Assembly: GCA_031213475.1 (NCBI GenBank)
Contig: JARUPZ010000009.1
Span: forward strand, 5,303,601-5,367,600
Reading direction: 5' to 3'
DNA length: 64,000 nucleotides
Source of the DNA: Nereocystis luetkeana
Lineage: Eukaryota > Sar > Phaeophyceae > Laminariales > Laminariaceae
Shown: piece after piece, positions 10,450 through 23,289 of the stretch
Layout: each line of letters opens with the position of its first letter
How positions within the stretch are numbered: position 1 is the stretch's first letter
The notes under the pieces: model-generated
Databases searched by the model: none
The model's input: the letters and a program-made list of their open reading frames with translations, nothing else
What the model was told of the DNA's origin: nothing
Program-made: the position numbers and the translations under genes

Positions 10450-13400
10450 CTGCTGGACATTCGGAGGAAAGTCTATACCGGTTCCGGCGGCTGCGTGGCG
10501 TGGCTAGGTTTCTCCACCCTCGGCGCCGCCGCCGTTTCGTACAGACCGCGCAGACAACACGGCGTATCCTCCCTTCACCACGGTCGCCGCGACAATGGCC
10601 GACAAGACCGCTCGAACGATTGGCGCAGGAGCTATTCCACAGACAGCGGGCGGTGCAGAAGAACTGGCGGCATGCTTGGAGCCGCAGTGGTAGCCGCAGC
10701 AGCGCCGTGGCTGGGCGGACAAATTCGGATAAGGAGTAACCTGAAGACCAGGAGGACATCACGGAATTGAAAACCCCCAGGCAAGTGACGACTTCATTGA
10801 TGGATATGCCGTCCAGGGAAAAGTTGTACTCGCTTTTCCGTAGCGAATTCGCCACCGACCGCGACCTCCTATTGTCCTCGCCGATAGCCCACGTTCGACA
10901 AGTGGTCAAAGCTTCCATTAGACCTGCAAGACACCAGTATATCACTATCGACTTGCGCAAAGTCGACCGTGTTGTCTCCCTTTTTTTTCGGCTCTGCAAT
11001 AGCTAGAAAGGAAGCCATGCAACAACTCATTGAAGGTATCAGACGTGCCCTGGTAGACATTGTACATTTCTGCAATGCCCAATGTATCCAAGGCCTCGCG
11101 GGCAACGTATGGCTCCGAGGTTGAGAATGACCCCTCGAACAAGTGATTGTGAAAGCAATCGTCTCTGACCGCCCCTTTTCCTCTGACGTCATGTCCGTGT
11201 TCGACCATTTTTAGCACTGGTGAGCAAAGTCTTTGATAAATACGCCACCGAACCAGAGGCCTTCAATCAGTTCATTTGCCTTCACTGCAGCCACTGCTGT
11301 GACGACGGCAACGGTACTGTCGTATTCCAGCGGTTGCATGCATTTAGAATTGCGTATGGGACCCCGCTCGATTAGTATTTTCGATCTTTGAGAGTGGATG
11401 TTTCTAGCGTTACGGGTTTCGATAACCATTGGGCTCCGAATCTGTAGACGGATTGTTAACTGGTCCAGCGTAGTGTAAGAAATCAGTGCCTCGGACGCAT
11501 GCCCGCGTTTAATCCGGGTTCTTTGGGCACTGCTCCCATCCTGTTTTTTTCGATCGATGGCAAGTGGTTGTTTTCCAGACCATGGCGACTATCAGGACTC
11601 CCGCCATGAACGGCGATTGGTTTTTGCTTTGCCCCGTTTGGTGGGCCTTCCTTTGCAACCGTATGCAGGATATCGCCCTCGTAGTAGACCTGCCGCCTCG
11701 TCGTCCCGCTCGGGACACGTGAACTACTTTCGCAAGCCTGTTATGATGAGCGTCGCATATGCCGACCATTGTGATTCTGATTCGTATATCCATAACCACG
11801 ACCACTGGACGACTATCCTTTCCTGCTGGGAGATAATTTTCCAAGTCTCCGAATCGTTTTAAAGCAATGAAACCAGGTTATGGACGCCGCTTATTACACC
11901 CGAAGAACGCACGCCATTGTACCGCGGCAACGAAGGTCGCTGGTTAAACAGCCACGGAACTGATCAGCCTCTTTACCACTGCGCTAATGCTCTCTTGTTA
12001 TTTTTTTTTTCGTTCCTGCCTGAACCCCCAGCTAGGTCAACTAGGCGAGAATGGCGACACATAGAGTCATTGGCAGCAGTGTATGGCCTCCCACCGTCGC
12101 CGTGACCACTCTGTACGTGGCAAACACACACGCTCGGCGTCTACCTCTGACCATTGTAGAACTTCTTCCAGAGCCAATGACAACTGTTCACGGGGGCAAC
12201 CCCCATGCGCCTTCGCAAACATATGAACCCAACAATTGACAAATTGACTACCAACACGTTTGGGAGGCTTCACAAGAACCCTCCCAAACCAAAGGAACTG
12301 CGCCTTAGTCTCTGGTGGAGTACAAACCTAAAACATGCAACACTTCCGGCCCGCGCCTGGGGCGGTGGGACCCCCAGCACGCGCCACGGTGGCTAGAACA
12401 ATGGCAACCCCAATAAAAGCCATCCGGGGCGTTTCGCTTCGGGTGACCGCCAAACATCGGTGCTTCCCAGGTTCTACTCCCGCCTGAACGACTGGAAGAC
12501 AATACACGGACCTTTTCAAGCGGAAGGTTTCCATCCCAATAGAAACCGTGTTATTAAGCATGTCATGCAGCATGATAATGGCACTCACGACGCTTCCCCC
12601 CCTCGCGTAGACGAACACCAACGTCCCACAATATCCCCCCCCCCCCCCCCCCCCCGAGAAATTTTACCACAGGGTCAGATCGCCTACTACGCTTGATAAC
12701 CCATGTACAAACGACAGAAATATAGGTCGTTCGCTTGCGTCTCCCAACTCACTACCACAGTCCAACCAACACATCTGGAGTTTTCTACCCGAAGGGGAAC
12801 GTCGCCTGGAGAGGTGCCTACCGGAGTCCCCGGCGGCGGATTTCCTTTTCGGCGCTCCGCTCTGCGTCTGTGAGAAGGACTCGTCGTGAACCCACGCTTC
12901 GCACCATTGACGAAAAATAAATCGAGCTTGCTCCTCTCGATGCTCCTTCTTATCAGAGTAGGGCAAAGGGGTAGTCCCCGGCCTACGGCTCAACGCCGGC
13001 GGCAAGCCAGCCAGTAGGGGGCGCATTTCCAGCACAGGGTGAAACCGCAGCTACACCCTTCACGGAAAAACCCAACACCTTTGTTCCAGACGGGGGCCGG
13101 CGTGTCATCCGGGAGGGACATATCCCAACTGTCCCGCCGACAGTATTAACAACTTCTGTTTTTGTTCATCCACTTACATCGCCCTCCACACAGGCGACGG
13201 ACGACTCGATGACCTTGCCTAGGAAGGTCGATCTGGATTCCTCTGTCGATCCCCAATGAATGTTACGAGCCAAATATACAACCCACCTAGGCGAAAGCGT
13301 ACTCACCTTGTGCCCAAAAATGAGAACCTTGGAGGGACCAGTAACCCATCGGCCACAGTTCACGAAAAGCGGATTTTCCAGCTATCAGAGCATCCTGAAG

Positions 13401-14240
13401 CCATGCTCACCACTGGCTCACGCCGCGAATACCGGCCTTGCGTTTTTGTTGCATCTCGGCAATACTGCGCCCCACAGTTGTGTTGTTCAGGCAACCTCCC
13501 TCTTGCCTCTCGCAATGGGCCCCTTCCAGATTTACCATAGACGGTGCTTCTTAATTGTTCGGGGAACAGTGTTTCGACGCAGAAATTCGTCGCTCCGTCG
13601 GTGACCACCCCGCGTCTCATCTAATTTTACTTGTGCCGACTGAAAGCTGCGCAAACAGGATGGACGCGAAGTACAAGGTTGTGATGCTACGGTGTGGGAA
13701 CACGGACAGGAAAAAAAGGTTCTCGGTGGCTCACACGCGAATTTCGCCCAAACGGCAGCCATACGACAGCACCTAGTGCATACCGGCGACCGGCTGCTTT
13801 CACGAGCTAGCACTTACGATACCATACGGGGGATAGGCTACGGAGCAGGCTACCAAAACGCCCATTTCCCCTTTTGGCCACACCTTGTTACGAAACGCTC
13901 TGCAGTTTGTGTGCCACCTCCTTGGCGACCGCGTCCCATCACCGGCACACTGCCGTTGTACTTCTCCCCCGTGAAGCGATTATCTCACGCAGGGTCGATT
14001 ATGGTTTGATGCGTTCGACACCTCGTCTCAATAGCGGCCTTCGACCTGTGGTTTGGCCACAGCCTACTTTGGCTATTTGACCTTCGTGCCAAACTCTCTA
14101 TGGGATCACGGTGGCAGCATCTCCTAGGTGACCCAGCGCAGAAGGCATCCCCCCAAGTATCCAACCCGTCACTGAGCAGGGACCGTGCGTCGTCTTTGGT
14201 ATGGTTACTATGTGCCACGTTTCGTTTACGACGAACGTCA
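10450..14240 (+). other. Unassigned segment between gag-like and protease regions
   Basis: Contains only short frames in all six phases, a C20 homopolymer near 12636, and no recognisable domain. It may be decayed Gag plus an old insertion. Confidence 0.3.
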
Positions 14241-14269
14241 CGCTGCACGGCGGCCACGCCTCCTCTTAA

Positions 14270-14515
14270 TGTGGATGCGTCGACAGTTTGGATACAGGTT
14301 GCCCAAAGTCATTCCTACCTCTCAAATCCCGGGAGCACATGGTGCGATCTAGTTCAGAATCAACAATCTGCGAGACGCGCCCCCCCCCACACGATTCTGG
14401 GTGTAATTCGGAAGGCCATTTCGATGCAGACCTCTACAACAGTCCGCTTAATCAAATAATTCTTGTACCAGGTATGAGGATAAACCGACGCCGTTCGCGG
14501 TCTGAGTTTACATAG
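14270..14515 (+). pseudogene. Retroviral-type aspartic protease fragment
   Basis: The plus frame ending at 14515 contains DTGCPKSFLP, the DTG active-site signature of retrotransposon proteases followed by a hydrophobic/Ser stretch. The flanking frame is broken upstream. It lies about 600 bp before the RT, as expected for a Ty3/gypsy pol. Confidence 0.55.
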
Positions 14516-14984
14516 TCCCCCCCGAGACCATTAAACACGTTGTCGCCCACGGCCGTGAGTGTTGGATGCGGTTCAGCGAGCACTCTTACCGCACCTTGAT
14601 CCCGCGCCCAGGCAATATCCTCGTGTTCGTTGAAATCATAGTATCTCATGAAACCCCACCTGGCACCGTGACCTTTGTCTCTGATTTGTTTACCCCAACG
14701 GGTGGCTGTCCACTGCGTGACGCCGGTGACCCAGGTGTATTACGTTCGCACGAACACGAGCTTGCCCAAGTTTCTATGGCTGGCAATGACGGATCACCAG
14801 TTTGAACCGACTGCTCTATCTGGTGGACAAGCTGCGAGGTTCGAACATTTTTTTCCCGTCGACACAAGCTTTTTTTGAATTTGGCTTTCAATATATTCTG
14901 TTGGTCGGCTCCGCGGAATTGGGGCTCGGCGACTTTCCACGGCCCAAGTTGGAACCCCCACGTCATTATCGAGGCAGGAGACAC

Positions 14985-15865
14985 TCTCACCGAGTTCGCC
15001 GATATTTTGTACACGTCCTCTACCGACGTTTGTTCGTGTTCCCTCCTGCCGTTCGAAACTTCGGTTCCGCCTGGCAGTCCACCAGTTACCAGTTACCACT
15101 CGCCCCTATCTCGTTAATCCCATCGTGGCCAAACAAATGGAAGCGATTGTTAACGAGTATCTTGCGGCTTACCTCATAGAGCACTTCACCTCGCCCTACG
15201 CGAGCCCTGTATTCGCCCTACCCAAGATATTTGTTGGGATTCGTCTCGCTATGAACTACAAGAAGTCGAAGAACATCAGTATCATCAGACAGGTCACCAT
15301 ACCCAGGGTCGACGACGTCCAGGATAAGTTCGGCCGTGGTCCCATTTTCTCCCTCTTATATTTGGTATCTTCGTACCATCAAATTACGATACACAAAGAC
15401 ACAATCTCTCTCACTGCGTTGTGCAAGCCCACGCGCCTCCGTGAGTGGCTTGTCATACCGCAAGGGAGCAGTGCAGCACCTGCATGGTTTGTCAAGGTCA
15501 TCAACGAGGTCATCAAAGGCCTAGCCAACGTGGCCGCCTACTTCGGTGACGTCATCGGTTTCGATCCGGATCCCGCTGCTCACGTCCTCAACATCAAGGA
15601 ACTTTTGAAACAGCTACGAAAACACGATCTCAAGCTCTCGCGGTCGAAGGCGACGATCGGTGCCACCGAAGCGGATGTTCTCGGCCACACTAATTCCCCC
15701 GCGGGAATACGGCCGAGCGCCTCCAAGGTCGCTGCCGTCAAACTCATGCCGATGCCCAAGGATCTCAAACAACTCAAGTCTCTCCTTGGGGTTTTATCCT
15801 ACTACAGGAACTTCCTAGCCGGAAGGGCCAAAAGGATTCGGCTCATCACCTTTCTCTCGAGGTAA
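14985..15865 (+). pseudogene. Ty3/gypsy reverse transcriptase
   Basis: The connector before RT (LTEFADILY...) lies in one frame up to about 15117, and RT continues in the next frame from 15125 for 246 codons. Visible are TSPYASPVFALPK, the fingers segment IPRVDDVQDKFG, LVSSYHQI, PQGSSAAPAWF, and the thumb-side LKQLKSLLGVLSYYRNFL. The catalytic box reads AAYFGDV where the family has Y-x-D-D, so the first of the two metal-binding aspartates is Gly. Enzyme activity is therefore not expected. Confidence 0.85.
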
Positions 15866-16240
15866 GGGGTGAAATACCTTTTCACACCGGCTATGGAGGT
15901 CATCGTCTGAAACCGCTTCGAGGAACGGTCTGCGCCTTCACTGTTGGTCTATCCGGATTGAGACGTGGTCGCCCACAGGTCCCGTCCTTTCCTCCTTTAC
16001 TGTGATGCTAGCATCGACGCTTTTGGGTTCACGCCCGAGCAGAAACCTTAAGACGGTTCAATCCAGCCTATTGGTTTCGTCAGTCGTGCCACCCTCCAGT
16101 CTGAGCGCAACTGGACGCGGCTCGATTTTGAGGCTGGCAGCATCGTCTGGAACATTCAACGACTCCATGGATACATGTGGTGTACCTCCTTTTGCATTGG
16201 TTTGGGCCACAAGGCGCTCGAAAGCCTAACTAAGGTTGCG
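15866..16240 (+). pseudogene. Gypsy RNase H domain
   Basis: Out of frame with RT but collinear. FLLYCDASIDAFGF carries the first catalytic Asp, and LDFEAGSIVW carries the Glu. The expected SDHKALESL motif reads LGHKALESL, losing the conserved Asp. Stops occur at several places, including shortly after FTPAMEVIV. Confidence 0.7.
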
Positions 16241-16499
16241 GAATATAACTCCCCGAGTCTATAGATGGCTCCAAGTTCTCACGGCGTACCGATATATCCT
16301 GGAATAGAGCAAAGGCAACGCCAACGGTAACACAGACTTTCTCTCTTGGATACCGCTACCTAGGGCCGAGAACGAGCGCAGCAGACGCAGCAGTCCGGCG
16401 ACATCCGAGGAAGAACGGATCTACCTCATGAGTTCGACAGGCCTCTCTTCGCACCTGCCAGCCATAGCGTCGGTTTGGGTGGGCTTTCACTCTCTCAAA

Positions 16500-17590
16500 C
16501 CGATTCTCGTGATTTTCGCAAACACGCGCCATGAATGAGGACTGACGCCCTCAACGTTCTGGATGGAGAATTTGTCGCTCGTGCACGAAACCTCCGTCTG
16601 TCCATGAGGTGTCAACCGGACTCTCACTCCTGGCATACACGAGGTTTCGATATTACCGATCCCGCGTTACTTGCGACCGCAGTACCTCCCACGGCTCCCG
16701 CCGGCGCCGGTCAGATGTATTTTCTCTGCGCCCGGCCAGCGCCGTGCACAACGTTGTGCACCGAGGGGCTGGATATTACTTCAACCGCTCCCATTTGGCA
16801 TAGCTGTTCGATTGGTGTGGGCACCGACAATGTTCCAGAAACGATCTCCAGCCCAGCGCCAATTGACCGCGGCGATATCGGGCACCTCCGTCTTTAGGCA
16901 TCTCTTGCTCAGCTTCACACAGCTTCTCGAAGGGCCGAGGCCAACCGTGCGTCCCGCTCGCTTGGGCCCCCGATCCACCTCAGCAATCTTGAGCTTCTCA
17001 GGCTCGCCCGCCTTCCCTCGTTCCGTTTGATATTATCTCGATATGAGCGCGCCGGCGTCGCGCCCTGGCCGCTGGACCCCGAAGCCCGCCGACAATCATG
17101 GTTCCAGCTCTCCGGCCTCCACCCCGTCACCGACTGCAAAACCACCAGCCGTCATGCGACGTCCTTCTAAGTTGTCGGTGCCCTCGCCCCCCAATGAACT
17201 GTCTGACAGAACTTTTGTTTCATCCCCTGCCGTGACCACTCAGTCAGCTATCCTCGCGGCTGAACCTGGTCCACCTCCCCTTGGTGCTAAAAGCTCGGAA
17301 GCCAGACCCCGACTCCCCTTCTCGAAGCACCATCCTCTGAGGACCTCGAATATCGCCAGTACGTCGAGCGGTATTAACACGCGGATTGGGCGCAGAAACC
17401 ACGCGCCAAACCAGCCTGCGACTCGGGCATTCGGTATCCCCTCCTCGGGAGGCCTCCTGCCCTCCACTCAAAATGTTTTTACGCCTTCCATCACACAAAC
17501 ACCATCACCTGTCCGGAATCCGTTATTTGGCTGGAGAAGGACGTCTCCACGGAGATGATGACGGAACCCTTCTCTTGGTGTAGAAACCAA
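16500..17590 (+). pseudogene. Low-complexity linker between RNase H and integrase
   Basis: Pro/Ser/Thr/Ala-rich sequence, including an open frame of 171 codons at 17043-17558. Near 17510-17575 a more ordered piece, LAGEGRLHGDDDGTLLLV, precedes the integrase finger. This resembles the spacer and pre-integrase region of gypsy polyproteins, and I see no separate gene. Confidence 0.45.
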
Positions 17591-17699
17591 CTCCTGCGCT
17601 GACAGCCTGTCCTAACGTACCCAGCGGGCGCGGCGCCCGTCTTCTTAACGAGGAGACGGCTAGAATTTCCTACCTCTACTCATGCGGCCGTGGATTTCT

Positions 17700-18270
17700 C
17701 AAGACTGGTACGCCAACACCTCCTGTCACCCTGGAATCGCTCGCACGCGTTCTATGTTCGAGTGCTTTTAGTCGTGGATCGGCATGAATGAGAAGTCATA
17801 GTGGTGGTGTCGACATTGCCTACAGTGTCAGAGCACGCAGAACGTCCAGAAAAACGTAGCCTCGCCCGTCCTGCCACTATCGTTGGCCTCTGGCCCTGAC
17901 ATCGCGGTCAACTTCGATTATTTCGGCCTCCTCCATGTTGGGCCAAAGGCAAACTCCTACACCCTCCTTTTAACCGCCCTTTTCAGCCGGTGTGCAGATA
18001 GGTACGCCATATCCGCTGCCTAGTTTACAGCCGTAGGTACAGCAGAAGTTTGTGGGTAAAACGAACATCCCTCTTTGGGGATGTTCCGTTAGTTTCCACT
18101 CCGACAACATCCTTCAATTCTCCTCCAAGCTGTCTCACGCTATGTACCAGCTCCAAGACCTGCATAATCCATCTGCAAGCTCGTGTCATCCTAACGGCAA
18201 CGGCGGCGTAAAGCGCGTGAACTATACCATGGCTGAGATGTTCGCTATGATCGTCAATGAACAATAAAAT
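17700..18270 (+). pseudogene. Integrase N-terminal zinc finger and catalytic core
   Basis: An HHCC-type finger is recognisable (SCHPGIARTR ... WWCRHCLQCQ) with two stops inside. The core follows: IAVNFDYFGLL gives the first Asp (about 17905-17930), and HSDNILQF gives the second (about 18100). The third acidic residue, normally Glu in a GxxERxN motif, is Lys (GGVKRVNYTM, about 18205-18235). Loss of that residue predicts no strand-transfer activity. Confidence 0.75.
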
Positions 18271-19120
18271 GACTGGGATGCTCATTTGCCGCACGTTAAA
18301 TTTGCATACAACAATTATGTCAGAGCCGCCACTGGACCGGCCCCCAACAAGGTGCAGATGAACTGCTTCGCAAGCGAACTTCTCACTGTGGTCGTAGACA
18401 CTAAATCCTCGCTCGGGACCAGCTCGAGTATGTCGGCCTGACCGCCACCGACAGGGACGCTCGTTTCGCCTGTTCGCAAACAACACGCCCTGAACATCGC
18501 CCGGGTTGAGCGCCGCAATTCTGCGCTGTCCGACCGGCTAAAACAACTCTCCACCCACACCGTCAGTGGTTGGGTATGGAGTTACAAGACCGCCGCTACC
18601 ATGTATGAAGGGCCCCAAGCCGGCACGGACGCTAAGGTCGTTAGAGTGAAGATTTGGCTCAACTGGACAGGGCCTTTCAATATTCAAGCGGCCGGATCCG
18701 GCCGTACGGAATCGTCGCCTCTCGGTTTCCCTCTGATCGACGAACTCCTTTACCTGAACCTTCCCAACGACATGCGGGGCGGGGACGGGCCTTGCCAAGT
18801 GTCAGCGGTTCGCTGCATACCTTGCGCGAATCTCCATGACAGCTCCGACCTTCAGCGGGTTCTCCCCGCGGGACTATCACCGTGTGTCCTCAACAACAAC
18901 TACAACTGGAATTTCACTCCTTACCACGTCATCAAGGACGACGTTACCGCGTACATCGACCCCCAGGAAGTCGAGACATTCATCAGCCACCGGTAGTTAC
19001 GTTGTCGGGGCGGCGTCGTCGCCGTCCTCTACGAAACCCACTGGAAAGGCCTACTGCAGTCCTCATGGGAGCGAACGATGGACCTCCAGCGCTTCGGGCA
19101 GCACGATCTTCGTCACTGAG
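18271..19120 (+). pseudogene. Integrase C-terminal part and chromodomain-like tail
   Basis: DAHLPHVKFAYNN and ATGPAPNKV are the end-of-core motif of gypsy integrases. They are followed by a C-terminal part open to 18996 with LNWTGPFNIQAAG (an SH3-like GPF/Y motif). After one stop, VLYETHWKGLLQSSWER matches the WKG...SWE pattern of a chromodomain (about 19015-19085). The frame ends with TGA near 19119. Such tails direct chromoviral integration to chromatin. Confidence 0.65.
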
Positions 19121-19879
19121 CAGCCACACCACTTCAACCCCAACACGCAAATCGGTTGTATCGCCGCATGCGCGTCGATGCTGCCAACGAGAACCCTCGC
19201 GAGATCAGTGCGCCCGATGTTTGTCTCCGGGCTACAGCCTCCTCACGCACCAAGACTGAACCAATCGTTTCAGCAGCACCATCGTCCCCGTCGGCGCCTA
19301 AGTCTGGTACAAGCCCGCGACCATCACTTGTGACTCGACTCCGGCCAAACCACTACAACCGCCATCTACATCCGTAGTTTATAGGACGATACGGGACCAG
19401 TCAAGATCAAGCTCTCTCCTTCCCTGCACACTACAGCTATATGGGGGGGGTGCAACTCCTGTTGCCTCCAAACTCGTCAAGGTTGAGCTCTTCAGCATGG
19501 ATTTTCACGCAACGTCGACGAGTCTCGCGGCGTCGAATCTGAAAACTCCGCAGTGACCAACTGTTTTTGCCTGATCGTGGTTAGCAGTGTTTTTCTTGCT
19601 TTCGTTTTCTTATTTGTCTCCCTAAAAATGCTGCTCGAAGGTATGCGCATGCCGCTCGCGCAAATCGGGCGAGGCCCATACACCACGACGACAACCAGAA
19701 CCACGAAAATGCTCTCTACCGATATATGCTCTCGCCATGCCCATACGGAATGTTCATTGTTATTCAGTATCGCCCCGAACGTTCCGTATTTTCCGGTGTG
19801 GTTATTCTAAAGTAGCCGAAAAGCTCCGACCTCGGAAAATTACGTCGTGAAGCGTTTGAGTTGTTTTTAAGAAGTTGAG

Positions 19880-20160
19880 GAACAAGGCTGTAAGGGATCA
19901 GCCCAACCTCGCTGCTCGATCTGTGTCACTTTTCGCGAGCGCACATGGCCGACAATTGTCGTTCCGGAGGGAGGTTCAATTTTCAACTCATGGCCGAACA
20001 CAGAAGGCGCGATAGCTGTCTGGGCTCTCGTGGCCGACTTCGCAAAGTGACCGTACCGAAATAGCCGACAGACGGATCTTAGTGACGGCAATCGCTGAGA
20101 ACTTTGTCACCTTCAATGTAGCGTGACGAGTTGATGGTCGATTTCACACTCCAAGCCACT
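19880..20160 (-). repeat. Repeat with conserved short open frame, inverted copy
   Basis: Reverse-complement relative of 3130-3410. The minus-strand open frame 19867-20091 (74 codons) aligns residue by residue with the plus-strand frame from 3204. It keeps MPS...SV.R, SATR.Q.AIAPS.FGH and VRS..V, while the third-position sequence differs. The frame lacks any motif I know. Confidence 0.4.
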
Positions 20161-20253
20161 GGCTCCTCCCTACAGGTTTGACACCTTGTTCAATGTAGCG
20201 TGACGAGTTAATGGTCGATTTTACACTCCAAGCCAATGGCTCCTACCTGCATG
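20109..20253. repeat. 77-bp tandem duplication
   Basis: TCAATGTAGCGTGACGAGTT starts at 20113 and again at 20190. The two units share TGGTCGATTT, ACACTCCAAGCCA and TGGCTCCT and differ at few positions, so the duplication is fairly recent. Part of the unit also matches the inverted repeat family at 3130-3160. Confidence 0.75.
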
Positions 20254-20259
20254 TCGGGA

Positions 20260-22700
20260 CGACGACAGTGGAACCACCGCACAGATGGGTTACTCGAGCG
20301 CGGCTCCTGTAGTGACGGTTCCGTGCCGGGTGTGGAAACCTATTTTGAGTCCCAACGGAGGCAGACATTCGAACATATCCAACTCTCGATGAATTACAGT
20401 GAAGTGTCGAAGTTTCAGCACAAAACTAAATGTAATGCGTGTCGTTAAGATCGAATCGTACTCTGAAATACCTAACCCGAAGGTGGAAGTATACTCAATT
20501 CCTGGGACCGGGTCACACACTTCAGCAATAACATGATACTTTTGTGACGCGAAATTCCAACATCGCCCGGTGTACTTCCTAAGTTCTGTAAAGACTTATT
20601 ATGCGTACACAGATAGAATGTTGATGGACTAGGCTCTCTTAAAACCTGAACAATTGAAGTTACCTCCAGGGTACCTCCCGGCGCACACTTGGTGCGTAGG
20701 GTTTCTGGCGTATTTGCTTCAAGGCAACACGCAATATTGATACCCCTCCCCCCGCCTCCGCAAGTTTCCCTGAACCCTTTCAGGGGTGGCAGAAATTGGC
20801 GCTTGGAATCACGAGTTGTAAAACAGATAACACAAACCCTTGTTATTTTTCGTGCATTTTTACAATACAATTCTCTCGCTACTTGCCGGGTTTGTTTATT
20901 GCGCAGGCCTTTCTTTTAACGCGTTTCAGACTCGGAATCTCCCTTCAAATGTCTGAACTGGATGAAACGCAATCAATCGTGACCGCACAACTAGCATCTC
21001 ACCTCCCCCTTGATTTCGTCGCTCATGAGGTTGTGTCCGACCAACCTTCACTCGCGATGGATCGCCCGAAACGAAACAAACATAAATGCCGACGATGTTT
21101 TGAATGCCGGGAAGGAATCCGGGTCGTAACAGGGTTTCTCTATTTAGGTCTACTACCTGTTTTAGCGCTCATACAAAATATAACATCGCCGCATATGTGT
21201 CTTTTGTTTCCAATCTCGAAACGTCATACGGATGTGTTCGATCGGGAAGATTTAATTCTTGTACGTATTTAACAGATCGGAAAAGGCTTTCGATTTGAAT
21301 CGTTGTTACAACCCCGTTGGTTTTGATTATTTCGACGAAAACTCCGCATACGACGAAGAACTCTGCAGAATCAGCGAATAAGCGAGGGTACGTTCGTTTG
21401 AAAATAACACGGGTAGTGTTGGTGGAATCGAAAACGATGCCCGCTCGTTAACAATCATCCAATTACCGTCGCTATCGAGCCTTACCTATAAATGCCGTAA
21501 TTCAGCGTATGCCACCTTCGGCTACAACTAATATTTGGCGGCCAATCAACGGTTTGGCGTGGTTTTCGCAGAAGTGTGTGCACTTGGACAGTATTGTCAG
21601 CTCAGTTGTCGTGAGTGTTATTGTCCGACCGATATTTTTTCTTATGTGGTGCTGTTCCCCTCCAGTTTGATTGGAGCCCGCAATTATTCAATTTCGAAGT
21701 AATATGTAACCACAACCGGACTGCGATACTAAAACGGTTAACAGAGAAACACATACGTATACATTACGCGTCGACGGCACATATACAGGCGCGTTAGGTA
21801 GCTTGCAAAGTTGAGTATAAACTGCAGTATTATTTTATCCACAACGTGCGTCGACGTCGACTTGCGCAGCAGCGATAGTAGTATACCTGGTACGCTTTTA
21901 CCGCCGATGGTGCCTGGACAGCCATCAAAGCAGCATGCGCCTCTCGCGCAGCATTCCCCGCATTAGGCCGGGCTTCCGGAGACCTGATCTCATTGCACAT
22001 CCCGAACTCCTAAGTAGTCTGCATCACACCTTTGACTTGCCGCTCTGCCTCTTCTTCACTGTGCTATCACGTGTAGGTTGCGATTGAGTTTCCGGCGTCA
22101 TGTCATGGGTTCCAGTGAAAAAGCGAGAACAAAACACCCCACCCACAGAGATCGGAATTGAAAACCGGTGCAACCGTTATGATCTCATGATGAAATATGG
22201 ACATGGGAAAAGAGTGATCAGTATTTTCATGTTTCGACTTTGTTTTTCAAACTACACGCGCCTCTTATCACGTAGTGCTCAGGGTAAGACACCCAAGAGG
22301 TAGTTACATAGGGTTCTCATCCCTGTCTCTGGAAGTTTCTACATCGGAAATTAAGTGTACTTATTGCGGCTGTCATCCATATGGAATTGCGCTTCACGAG
22401 CGGTTCGTAGTAGGATGGAGTCTACCTTTCATGAGACCGGCCGGACACCGCACGGCGCTTCGCGCTTGGAGCAAGCAATATCTGCCTTGTCGGTGAAAAC
22501 CCGACATGTTCCGTCCTGAAAATGTAGAGGTGCGAGGGTATATGGTCATACGACTATAGCCGTGCATGAGATCGCGTACGTCTCGTACGTCTCTCCTATC
22601 GAGTGCACTCCCGCACGCCCCCTCGTCTAGCGAAAACAAAATATGTGACGATTCAATTGTTTTTTTTGCGGCCTCTCTAGGTCGAATTGTTTCTTCTCAC
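20260..22700. other. Unassigned intergenic sequence
   Basis: No convincing gene. Open frames are short and without motifs. TACCAGGTA-type 9-mers occur at 21884 and 22715. A half-copy of the hairpin element of 49779-49873 is visible at about 22778-22830 (GACTGCAGTCCCAGTTTGCG and CCAGTCAAATT). Confidence 0.35.
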
Positions 22701-23289
22701 TTGAAACTAAATTATACCAGGTAGTAAGTTTTCCGCTGGTCGCGGATGCACGATTGCTGCTGGCATGGCACCTTTAGGACTGCAGTCCCAGTTTGCGGAC
22801 AAACCAGTCAAATTGTAATACTTGGTCCTTAAACGAATGCACGTAACAGAGGCTACGCTGCAACGATCACCACTCCCACAAATATACCAATGGTCCGCAC
22901 CTATCGATCATGTGTATGGTACATAAATATATGATATATACACGTCATATGTACTGTTCTTTTGAATCCGTTAAAGCATATCAGCTATCAGGTACTATAG
23001 TTCAAGCGTAACCTTGTAGGCCCCAGGTACATATGTATACAGAAGATGTTGGCAGGCGGGGGATTCCATGCCTCGAGTGAGGGTCCGCCGGCCCGAAATC
23101 TGCAGATCTGTTCGCGGCAAAACGTTAAGATACGTGTATAATTATTTCGCTTGGCGTTCGCCAGTGTGAAGTGTTGTCCTAGAAATGACTGAGAACCAGA
23201 ATAACAAGAACATCTGGCAGGTCAAATCACATGTGATGTACATGAAGACTACCACAACCAACATCCCTCCATCTCGTCCTCTAAACCAC

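Larger units (their letters stand above)
9430..19560 (+). mobile_element. Degenerate Ty3/gypsy retroelement with chromodomain-like tail
   Basis: Gag-like sequence, a retroviral-type protease motif, RT, RNase H, integrase and a chromodomain-like end follow in the Ty3/gypsy order on the plus strand. Frames are broken by many stops and shifts. Key catalytic residues are changed in RT (YFGD), RNase H and integrase (Glu to Lys). I could not find a convincing pair of long terminal repeats, so both ends are approximate. The distance between the gag-like part and the protease (about 4 kb) is longer than usual and may include a nested insertion. Confidence 0.75.

Noticed and set aside
10424..10999. 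191-codon minus frame opposite the gag-like region
   Set aside because: Antisense to the retroelement, with no motif; a shadow of GC-rich sequence.
8488..20100. Long terminal repeats of the gypsy element
   Set aside because: The 75-bp pair at 8488 and 9278 lies on one side only; no matching copy was found after 19560.
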